Positions 1 through 5,968 of a stretch of DNA of 7,712 bases are shown in pieces. The notes under the pieces are model-generated. The model worked only from the letters and a program-made list of their open reading frames with translations, searched no databases and was not told the DNA's origin. The stretch comes from Candidatus Poribacteria bacterium (GTDB taxonomy: Bacteria > Poribacteria > DTPJ01), in contig DTPJ01000517.1 in assembly GCA_011334435.1 (NCBI GenBank), positions 1-7,712 of the forward strand. The letters run 5' to 3'. Each line of letters begins with the position of its first letter. Positions within the stretch are counted from its first letter, which is position 1. The position numbers and the translations under genes were made by a program.

Positions 1-201
1 ATTCTCTGAAGACAATATTGTTTTTGCTATGTCTATTGAAGAATTAATGATATTCTCTATCCATCGTTCTACATTTCTTCTTTTATCCCTTTCTTGATTA
101 TATCCTTCTTTTGAAAGGTTCTTAAAACTTTCGTAATCTTCAAGTTCCTCTCTAAGAAAAGTGAGATGTCTTATTAATCTTATTTTATGATCTCTTTCCA
201 T
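1..201 (-). CDS. HepT/DUF86-like protein, N-terminal part only
   Basis: An open frame of 67 codons runs leftward off the window, so only the N-terminus is visible. The peptide starts MERDHKIRLI and contains RNVERWIENIINSSIDIAK at about residues 42-60. That pattern (R-N-V-E-R-x-I-E-x-I-I-N-x-x-I-D-I-A) is typical of the first helices of the HepT/DUF86 four-helix family. Known HepT proteins are HEPN RNases that pair with an MNT nucleotidyltransferase antitoxin. The diagnostic RX4HXY active-site motif would lie beyond the edge, so RNase activity cannot be judged. The start is supported by AGGAAGA at 211-217, nine bases upstream. The gene begins 6 bp after the SGNH hydrolase stop, so the two are probably co-transcribed. 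No MNT partner is visible; it could lie further left. Confidence 0.7.
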   Translation of the reverse strand, partial: MERDHKIRLIRHLTFLREELEDYESFKNLSKEGYNQERDKRRNVERWIENIINSSIDIAKTILSSEN

Positions 202-207
202 TTTTGT

Positions 208-954
208 TTATCTTCCTGATGGTCTGTCTGGTCCGTTGCCGTATTTGCCAGAGAATTCGCCTATAAGTGTCTGTTTTGGCATTGTTTGGGCAACAAAACT
301 ACAATTCCTAGCGATTGCCTCAAATACTTTATTCGCTATGATCCGATGACCGAGATCGTTTGGATGACAATGATCGTTGTCAACCATCCAATCAACGCCA
401 ACCTGTGCGGAATATATGTCAGCTAAAATCAGATTATTTGCCTCTGCTAATTGCTGAATGACGAGGTTAAAAACTTCTGTAACCTCATAATTGCTTTCTT
501 CCCAGCCCGGACATTGACTATATAATATCTCGTGCATATAATAGACGTTCAATACAACAATTAACGGATCAATCTTTGCACGAATGCGATCTATAAGCTC
601 TTGATATGCCTTTCGGAACACCTCAACAGGCGTCCCACCTCTTGAATCATTAAGTCCATAAGATATGAACACCAGGTCTGGATTTAACGCGATGACGTCG
701 CTATCAACCCGTTCAAGTGCCGAAGGTTTCGCAGAGTGGACATAAGAAGGACAATCAGGCGTAAGGACATTGCTACCGATGCCCTGATTTATTAACTCAA
801 TCTTTGAACCCTGAAATTCCTCAAGCATTGATGTTACAAGATTGACCCAACACTTATCTTTTGAAGATGCAGAATAGCCCCATGTTGAGCTTTCACCGAT
901 AGCGACTATTCGTTTTATCGGATCAGAACACATATCTTTCTGTCTTTTAAACAT
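208..954 (-). CDS. SGNH/GDSL-family hydrolase, cytoplasmic
   Basis: This 248-residue protein carries the SGNH blocks in order. Block I is IVAIGESSTWGYSA with the likely nucleophile Ser22 (GES replaces the usual GDS). Block II is NQGIG with Gly58. Block III is YGLND with Asn102, and block V is DNDHCHPND with Asp194 and His197. A Ser-Asp-His esterase or acyl-hydrolase mechanism is therefore likely, but the substrate cannot be read from the sequence. There is no signal peptide or membrane segment, so it should act in the cytoplasm. The last 20 or so residues, after the final helix, form a Gly/Pro/Arg-rich tail outside the fold. The start is supported by AAGGAA at 965-970. The gene lies 68 bp downstream of the PurF-like gene, the largest gap in the minus-strand run, so a separate promoter is possible although none is clear. 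Confidence 0.85.
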   Translation of the reverse strand: MFKRQKDMCSDPIKRIVAIGESSTWGYSASSKDKCWVNLVTSMLEEFQGSKIELINQGIGSNVLTPDCPSYVHSAKPSALERVDSDVIALNPDLVFISYGLNDSRGGTPVEVFRKAYQELIDRIRAKIDPLIVVLNVYYMHEILYSQCPGWEESNYEVTEVFNLVIQQLAEANNLILADIYSAQVGVDWMVDNDHCHPNDLGHRIIANKVFEAIARNCSFVAQTMPKQTLIGEFSGKYGNGPDRPSGR

Positions 955-1022
955 GATACTACATTTCCTTATAAAAATTTACATCAGTCAGCTGAATTAA
1001 AAAATGCTTATCTTATAAAATA

Positions 1023-2420
1023 TCAATATCCACGCCAGCAATAAAGGCATACCCTATCTTTTGGCAGACCGATCGCCTCTACCATATCGTCTAATAATTG
1101 GTATCTTAAAGTTGTAACTCCCAAATCGTTTCTAATCCATTCAACCATTTGTTGATATTTTGTTGAGTTATGATCAATGTATTCGCTGACATCATCAATG
1201 TTACGTCCTTCTAACGCAAAGATTGCCCGACGTGCAGCTAATTCATTAATGCTTCTCGTTGATGATAGATAAACACAAGGGAACATCAATGGTGGACATG
1301 CTGGTCTAATATGTAACTCTTTGGCATTTGCCCCCCATAGCTTTTTAACAGTCTCATTCTTCAATTGTGTTCCTCTGACAATGGAGTCTTCACAGATCAC
1401 TATTCTTTGATTTTTGATAATATCCTCAATAGCGATTAACTTCATCCTTGCGATATAATCTCTTTCTTGTTGTGAGACGGGAGTATAGCTTCTGCCGTAA
1501 GAGGGAGTATATTTTACAAGTGGTCTCCTAAAAGGTATGCCTTTTTCTGCTGCATAACCTAATCCATGCCCTACGCCTGAATCGGGAACACCTGACGCAT
1601 AATCCGCATCTACGTCATCTCGCCTTGCTAAAGCTCGCCCGCATCTTTCCCTTACTAATTCTACATCAATTCCATCAACACAGGAAGCCGGAAAACTTGT
1701 ATATATCCAAAGAAATGCACAAACTTGAAGATTATCAGGGTTTCCCTCTTTTACTACCGAGAAACCGTCTTTTGATATAACATCAATTTCACCCGGCTGA
1801 AGAAATTTGACGGTATTATATCCTAAATTGGCAAAGGCACATGTTTCAGAAGCTACCGCGATACTATCATCTCTAACACCGATCGCTAATGGAGTGCGTC
1901 CGTATTTGTCCCTGCCCGCATAAATAGTCCCATTTTGATCTAATATAAGAACCGATGCAGAACCCTTAATTTGATCAAATAAATCGTTAATTCCTGTGAC
2001 ATAGTCTTTTCCCTGTGCAATAATCTTCGCTGCGACTTCTACGGAGTTAATTTTACCATCGCTCATTTCACTGAAAACATGACCATTTTCTTGAAGCATT
2101 TTTGCGACTTCATCAGCATTTGTTATCATTCCTAAAAGCACGATAGCGAAATTTCCCATTTTAGAGCCAACGATCAAAGGTTGAGACTCTCTAACACCAG
2201 TAATAACACCTATTCCTTGATTTCCCTTCAATTCTGATAGCGTATGGACAAATTTCCCTCTGAACTGTTCAGAACCGATTCTATGAATCTCTTGTTTAAA
2301 GCGGTCACTGAGGACAACCAGACCAGCCCTTTCTGCTCCCATGTGGGAATGATAATCAGTCCCATGAAATAAATCTGTAACACAATCCTTTTTACTTACA
2401 ACACCAAAAATTCCAGACAT
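1023..2420 (-). CDS. PurF-like phosphoribosyltransferase lacking the glutaminase cysteine
   Basis: This 465-residue protein has the overall layout of glutamine PRPP amidotransferase (PurF), the first enzyme of purine synthesis. The C-terminal half is well conserved: GVPDSG (277-282), and a PRPP loop VICEDSIVRGT (341-351) with Glu for the first usual Asp. By my alignment with the Bacillus enzyme, the four Fe-S ligands are all present as Cys234, Cys382, Cys458 and Cys461 (C-terminal CLYCWRGY). The N-terminal Ntn glutaminase domain is degenerate. The protein begins MSGIFGVV, with Ser2 where PurF has its catalytic Cys; the oxyanion Asn aligns with Leu96 and the conserved Asp with Ser126. The start is firm, because an in-frame TAA (2421-2423) directly precedes the ATG. 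From memory, a PurF paralog with a similar MGGFFG start occurs in Bacteroidetes. It may use free ammonia, or have another PRPP-dependent or regulatory role; true PurF activity is uncertain. Confidence 0.85.
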   Translation of the reverse strand: MSGIFGVVSKKDCVTDLFHGTDYHSHMGAERAGLVVLSDRFKQEIHRIGSEQFRGKFVHTLSELKGNQGIGVITGVRESQPLIVGSKMGNFAIVLLGMITNADEVAKMLQENGHVFSEMSDGKINSVEVAAKIIAQGKDYVTGINDLFDQIKGSASVLILDQNGTIYAGRDKYGRTPLAIGVRDDSIAVASETCAFANLGYNTVKFLQPGEIDVISKDGFSVVKEGNPDNLQVCAFLWIYTSFPASCVDGIDVELVRERCGRALARRDDVDADYASGVPDSGVGHGLGYAAEKGIPFRRPLVKYTPSYGRSYTPVSQQERDYIARMKLIAIEDIIKNQRIVICEDSIVRGTQLKNETVKKLWGANAKELHIRPACPPLMFPCVYLSSTRSINELAARRAIFALEGRNIDDVSEYIDHNSTKYQQMVEWIRNDLGVTTLRYQLLDDMVEAIGLPKDRVCLYCWRGY

Positions 2421-2426
2421 TTATTT

Positions 2427-2431
2427 CCTCC
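2427..2431 (-). promoter_or_regulatory. Shine-Dalgarno site of the PurF-like gene
   Basis: GGAGG lies six bases upstream of the ATG at 2420, on the minus strand. Together with the in-frame stop at 2421-2423 it fixes the start, which rules out a longer product with a propeptide or a hidden catalytic Cys. Confidence 0.85.
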
Positions 2432-2464
2432 AATAGATTTTGTTGATGATTTATAATACTCTTA

Positions 2465-3958
2465 TTACATAATTTCCTCTTTTATCGCCTCTATTTCTTC
2501 TTTGGCATTATTAAGCCTAACGTATGAGGCGGAAAGCCAATTTTCATGTTCGTTGATCTCTTTTCTTAAATTACATATCACCTTTGACACTGCACTTGGA
2601 GCTGGTCCTCCTATATGATCCTTCAAGCGAACGTTTTTCTCTGGGATACTGAGATCCTCAAAATCTGCTTGGCTTATCAATAGATCAAGCCCATCTTCTT
2701 TTAATGCTTTGTTTATCGCGGAAAGCGTGATCTCGCCTTCTGCATCAGATAATCGGACTGCGTCTGCGACGATATGGTATGCTTGCCTGAATGGCAGATT
2801 GAATTTCCTTGTAAGATAGTCTGCGACATCAACCGCATTTAAGAATCCTGAAGTCGCTAATTTTCGCATAACATCTTTGTTTACCTTCATTGTCTTGATG
2901 ATTTCGCGTATAACCACAGGTGCTAATTCACATTCAGAGATAAGGTCAAAAATTAGATATTTCGTATATTGACTATCGCGATTATATCCCGATAAACTGC
3001 CTTTGGCTATCTCAAATATCGCTTGTGTAATTCCGTGAGCGATCGCTGTTTTTGCCCGAGTGACTTCAAGAGATGCAGGATTTCGTTTCTGAGGCATTAT
3101 TGAACTTCCGCCTACAAATCTATCGTCTAATCTGATCATATTTGCCTCTGTTGTCGTCATAAATATAATATCCTGACAAGCGATACTGAGATGATTCATC
3201 ATAAAACTTATCGCAGATGCCATCTCCGCTTCTGCTTCCCATCTTGACGATACACAATCAATGCTATTTTCCTGCACGCTATCAAATCCTAATAGCCGAG
3301 TTGTCAATTCCCTGTCAAGTTTCCATGATGTCCCATATCCAGCAGCTGACCCTAATGGATTGATATTTATAATGGAATATGCAAACTCAAATCGTTTTAT
3401 ATCTCGTTCAAGTGCCTGTGCATAAGATACTAACAGATGAGCGAAAGTTGAGATGGTCGCATGCTGATAATGTGTAAATCCCGGCATCACTGTTTCAAGA
3501 TGTTGTTCTGCGACACATAGCAAGACATCTATGAGTTCAATCAGATTGCTTATCATTAAAAGGGCTTTATCCCTAAGAAACATCCTCATATCACAGACTA
3601 TTTGATCATTGCGACTGCGACCAGTATGTATCTTGCGACCTATTTCCTGATCAAAATTTTCAATGATATAGCTTTCAATATTCATGTGGACGTCTTCTTT
3701 TTTAGGATCAAGCCTGAATTCCCCTTTTTCGTATAACTCTTTAACCTTTTGTAAAGATGACAGTATTAATTTTATATCATCTCTGTTGAGTATGCCCTGT
3801 TTATAAAGCATTATGTCATGAGCAGTTGTATTCCAAATATCATAAGGTATTAATATTTCATCAGCCATAGGGATTGATTTTACGTCCCTTCCAGCAGAAT
3901 ACATAACAGCGAGTTCTTCGGGTTTTCCTGCCAACCTATGTCCCCAAACAACGCCCAT
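2465..3958 (-). CDS. Argininosuccinate lyase family protein (ArgH-like)
   Basis: This 497-residue protein belongs to the aspartase/fumarase superfamily and is closest to ArgH, which splits argininosuccinate into arginine and fumarate. ArgH hallmarks are VWGHRL (4-9), EDVHMNIE (88-95), HTGRSRNDQ (111-119), PGFTH (159-163, catalytic Thr-His pair), the catalytic serine loop GGSSIMPQKRNP (283-294) and YNRDxQ (325-329). DYLTRKFNLPFRQAYHIV (380-397) also matches the ArgH C-terminal region. Some usually conserved stretches differ: THLQxAQP reads THYQHATI, SDRD reads SSRW (237-240), and the acidic pair after YNRDxQ is absent. The substrate may therefore not be argininosuccinate, and no argG or other arginine gene is in view. 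AAGGAGGA (3965-3972) supports the start. It sits 17 bp after the NFACT gene and 44 bp before the PurF-like gene, so co-transcription is likely. Confidence 0.85.
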   Translation of the reverse strand: MGVVWGHRLAGKPEELAVMYSAGRDVKSIPMADEILIPYDIWNTTAHDIMLYKQGILNRDDIKLILSSLQKVKELYEKGEFRLDPKKEDVHMNIESYIIENFDQEIGRKIHTGRSRNDQIVCDMRMFLRDKALLMISNLIELIDVLLCVAEQHLETVMPGFTHYQHATISTFAHLLVSYAQALERDIKRFEFAYSIININPLGSAAGYGTSWKLDRELTTRLLGFDSVQENSIDCVSSRWEAEAEMASAISFMMNHLSIACQDIIFMTTTEANMIRLDDRFVGGSSIMPQKRNPASLEVTRAKTAIAHGITQAIFEIAKGSLSGYNRDSQYTKYLIFDLISECELAPVVIREIIKTMKVNKDVMRKLATSGFLNAVDVADYLTRKFNLPFRQAYHIVADAVRLSDAEGEITLSAINKALKEDGLDLLISQADFEDLSIPEKNVRLKDHIGGPAPSAVSKVICNLRKEINEHENWLSASYVRLNNAKEEIEAIKEEIM

Positions 3959-3964
3959 TAAAAA

Positions 3965-3972
3965 TCCTCCTT
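3965..3972 (-). promoter_or_regulatory. Strong Shine-Dalgarno site of the ArgH-like gene
   Basis: AAGGAGGA lies six bases upstream of the ATG at 3958. It sits within a few bases of the NFACT stop codon (3976-3978), so it lies in the short 17-bp junction and fits translation of both genes from one mRNA. Confidence 0.85.
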
Positions 3973-3975
3973 ATT

Positions 3976-5703
3976 TCAATTATTAGATGATGGTGATACG
4001 AAAAGTGTTTTTTCATTCGTATATACAACAAAGCCCGGCTTTGCACCTTTGGGTTTTCTAACGTATTTAATCCATGTATAATCAATCGGCACAACGCTTG
4101 AATGTTTTGCTTTACTAAAATTTGCTGCAAGGACTGCTGCCTCTAACAATGTCTTTCTCGGAATGTCAGGTCTTTTCTCTGGATTTTTTATGACAACATG
4201 TGAGCCTTCAATCTGTTTTGCATGTAGCCACATATCATTTGGCGAACTCTCCTGTTTAACAAGAAGATCATTCTCTTTATCATTCCTGCCGACATATATC
4301 AAGAAATTCTCAGATGACCTGAACCGTCTGAAAGGCAATGATTCCTCTTTAGCCTTTTTTGTCCCAACAAATTTCTCTTTTAAAAGCTTTCTTTTCGTCA
4401 ATTCAGACCTTATATCATAGAGCCTGTCTATATCCTCTGCGGATTCTATCTTTTGGATTATGTCTCCGAGATAACCCAATTCAGACTTATTTTTCTCCGA
4501 TAATTTCGCTAATATATCCCTGCTTTTTTTGGCTTTCTTGTAATTTTCAAAATATCTCTGTGCGTTATCCGATGGACTAAGTTTTTCGTCTAATTCTATT
4601 GTGATGTTAGAGCCAGTAGGATCATAAATGTTAGAAAGAGAAACCTCTTTTTGTCCACGTTTAATATTGCTAAGATTGGCAATCAAAACATCGCCCTTTA
4701 TCTTTAATGTTTCTGCATCTTCCGCAGTTTTCATCTGTTCATCTATCAAATCCTGTTTTTCTTCAAGATCGGTAATTTTTTTCTTGATGACCTGAATAAG
4801 CGAATTCTTCTCTGCAATATAGCGTTCTCTCGCTATTAAATGTTGATAGTAATATTCAAGAGCTTTGCTTATAGAGTCAAAATTCTTTTGTTCTAATCCA
4901 TCATTTAGGGCATAATCAATAGCTGATATTGATTCTATATTGCCATTTTTATCTATTCCGACATTAGGATAATACTTTGAATCCGATATTAAAGACCTGA
5001 TATAATCAAAAGATTTGAACAAAGATTCAGGGGAATCATCATCGGACATCGCAACAATAACGTTTGCAAGCGATGGACTCATACCTTGAATATATTTGAT
5101 AAGGTTTTTTGTTATGTGTGCTTTGTCATTTATGTGTGCTTTGTCATTGCCGATAATTTTGATAAATGTTTCTTCATCAATTTTGAAGAGATCATATGCC
5201 TGATTGGAAGGTGGAGATTGATATAGCTCTCCCGGCAAAATTTGTCTGTATCTGCTCATATTTTCGTCAATATGCTTCATACTTTCAAGTATCTTATTTG
5301 TGTTTCCATCAATCAAGATGACGTTGCTATGTTTCCCCATAAATTCTCCAATAAGTATCTTTGACGCATGATCAATAATATCTTCTGGAGGGATAATATG
5401 TATTCTTATTATTCTATCAAAGTCTATTTGCTCTATGAGTGATATTTTGCCTTTTCTAATATGTGTTTGAATAAAATCGGCAAAGTGCCAACGTTTGTTA
5501 GTTTCTGGTGGCGTTTCTATTAGATGTGTCCTTGCATATACGGGATGTATTGAAAAAAGAAGGTTAAATGTCTCATTGTTGTTAGATATTTTTAGGCTAA
5601 ATTCATCTGAAGATGATTGACGGACACTCAGTATCAGTCCTCCTAAGATCGTCTTGTTCAATTCTGATATAACAGCTCTCAATATCAAACTATCAAAAGA
5701 CAT
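3976..5703 (-). CDS. rqcH: NFACT family ribosome quality control protein (RqcH/FbpA-like)
   Basis: This 575-residue protein has the full NFACT architecture. The NFACT-N domain (about 1-165) includes FDR with Asp96-Arg97, matching the Asp-Arg pair needed for tRNA use in Bacillus RqcH, and EFMGKHSNVILID (120-132). A helix-hairpin-helix part (about 175-220) contains GMSPSLAN. A charged coiled-coil middle (about 285-440) follows, then an NFACT-R domain (about 455-575) with YVGRND, DMWLHAKQIEGSHVVI and a Lys-rich YVRKPKGAKPG stretch. Known family members bind stalled 50S subunits with peptidyl-tRNA and add alanine tails that mark the chain for degradation. Older annotations call the family fibronectin-binding protein; no signal peptide is seen, which favours the cytosolic role. 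An 18-bp tandem duplication adds a second NDKAHI at residues 186-197. AGGAA (5710-5714) supports the start. It is the first gene of the minus-strand unit. Confidence 0.93.
   Translation of the reverse strand: MSFDSLILRAVISELNKTILGGLILSVRQSSSDEFSLKISNNNETFNLLFSIHPVYARTHLIETPPETNKRWHFADFIQTHIRKGKISLIEQIDFDRIIRIHIIPPEDIIDHASKILIGEFMGKHSNVILIDGNTNKILESMKHIDENMSRYRQILPGELYQSPPSNQAYDLFKIDEETFIKIIGNDKAHINDKAHITKNLIKYIQGMSPSLANVIVAMSDDDSPESLFKSFDYIRSLISDSKYYPNVGIDKNGNIESISAIDYALNDGLEQKNFDSISKALEYYYQHLIARERYIAEKNSLIQVIKKKITDLEEKQDLIDEQMKTAEDAETLKIKGDVLIANLSNIKRGQKEVSLSNIYDPTGSNITIELDEKLSPSDNAQRYFENYKKAKKSRDILAKLSEKNKSELGYLGDIIQKIESAEDIDRLYDIRSELTKRKLLKEKFVGTKKAKEESLPFRRFRSSENFLIYVGRNDKENDLLVKQESSPNDMWLHAKQIEGSHVVIKNPEKRPDIPRKTLLEAAVLAANFSKAKHSSVVPIDYTWIKYVRKPKGAKPGFVVYTNEKTLFVSPSSNN
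5112..5148 (-). repeat. Perfect 18-bp tandem duplication inside the NFACT gene
   Basis: The unit at 5113-5130 is repeated without any mismatch at 5131-5148, and the match extends one base further left. The copies are in frame and encode NDKAHI twice (residues 186-197). The site falls in the loop region of the helix-hairpin-helix part, ahead of the conserved GMSPSLAN. Confidence 0.95.
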
Positions 5704-5774
5704 TGTAATTTCCTAAATATATTTTCAAAGTGTCTTTGTGTTTAAATCCATTCACGAGACCCTATTAATTAAAT

Positions 5775-5801
5775 TTTTAGCAATTAAATTATATGCTAAA
5801 A
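5775..5801. repeat. Inverted repeat over the NFACT promoter, possible operator
   Basis: TTTTAGCA (5775-5782) and TGCTAAAA (5794-5801) are perfect 8-bp inverted arms with an 11-bp spacer. The spacer contains the -10 box, and the left arm covers the expected start of transcription. The position suits a repressor site, but no regulator gene is in the window. Confidence 0.55.
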
Positions 5802-5816
5802 TGCGACAAAATGCAA
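5788..5816 (-). promoter_or_regulatory. Predicted sigma70-type promoter of the NFACT-led operon
   Basis: Read on the minus strand, TTGCAT (5816-5811) is followed after 17 bp by a perfect TATAAT (5793-5788). Transcription would begin near 5781, giving a leader of about 78 bases before the ATG at 5703. The -10 box lies in the spacer of an inverted repeat (5775-5801). No other promoter this good is seen in the minus-strand unit. Confidence 0.65.
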
Positions 5817-5839
5817 ACATGATATTCCGTAAATTAATA

Positions 5840-5869
5840 TTGACAATAATAAAAGCTATATGCTAATTT
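5840..5869 (+). promoter_or_regulatory. Predicted promoter of the DedA-PAP2 gene
   Basis: A consensus -35 TTGACA (5840-5845) is followed after 18 bp by TAATTT (5864-5869), preceded by TG at 5861-5862 as in extended -10 promoters. Transcription would begin near 5876, leaving about 93 bases of leader before the ATG at 5969. The -10 is imperfect, so the assignment is less sure than for the opposite promoter. Confidence 0.5.
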
Positions 5870-5875
5870 TAGCTT
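5853..5875. repeat. Inverted repeat over the DedA-PAP2 promoter, possible operator
   Basis: AAGCTA (5853-5858) and TAGCTT (5870-5875) are inverted arms with an 11-bp spacer, the same spacing as the repeat at 5775-5801. Nested inside is a second palindrome, GCTAA-TT-TTAGC (5862-5873), which overlaps the predicted -10. The decamer TATATGCTAA occurs here (5857-5866) and in the other repeat (5790-5799). Confidence 0.45.
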
Positions 5876-5888
5876 GTGTTAAATAAGG

Positions 5889-5908
5889 TTTTGCAGTTCA
5901 CAATATTT
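5889..5908 (+). repeat. 20-bp near-identical repeat, intergenic copy
   Basis: Positions 5889-5908 match positions 6391-6410, inside the DedA part of the downstream gene, at 19 of 20 bases. The single difference is C at 5899 versus T at 6401. Similarity fades outside this core. In the frame matching the gene copy it would read FAVHNI instead of FAVYNI. Confidence 0.7.
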
Positions 5909-5968
5909 ATGAATTTCGGTTTATATCATTTATTGCCTTTATCATTTTCAGGTAGTGAATATTAGATA

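Larger units (their letters stand above)
5704..5968. other. Divergent intergenic region with two promoters
   Basis: This 265-bp very AT-rich region separates the start codons of the NFACT gene (minus strand) and the DedA-PAP2 gene (plus strand). It holds one likely promoter for each direction, two inverted repeats built on TGCTAA-type half-sites over the -10 regions, and a 20-bp near copy of a stretch inside the DedA coding sequence. I see no RNA gene, terminator or credible small ORF. Confidence 0.75.

Noticed and set aside
955..1022. Possible promoter or attenuator between the PurF-like and SGNH genes, including the 8-bp palindrome TCAGCTGA (988-995) and two CTTATAAAA copies
   Set aside because: The gap is only 68 bp and AT-rich; no clear -35/-10 pair or stem with a U-run is present, and such short matches arise easily by chance.
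3936..4130. 64-codon minus-strand frame overlapping the ArgH-like start and NFACT end
   Set aside because: It is a shadow in another frame of two strongly supported genes, with no family resemblance.
4163..4580. Two plus-strand frames (85 and 73 codons) opposite the NFACT gene
   Set aside because: They lie antisense to a well-conserved coding region, overlap each other, and have no convincing ribosome site or recognisable domain.
3976..5703. Surface fibronectin-binding adhesin function for the NFACT protein
   Set aside because: No signal peptide or anchor is seen, and the NFACT-N Asp-Arg pair and NFACT-R domain point to the cytosolic ribosome quality control role.
5726..5738. Small hairpin CAAAG-TGT-CTTTG in the NFACT leader
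   Set aside because: A 5-bp stem is too weak for a terminator or riboswitch, and it lacks a U-run.
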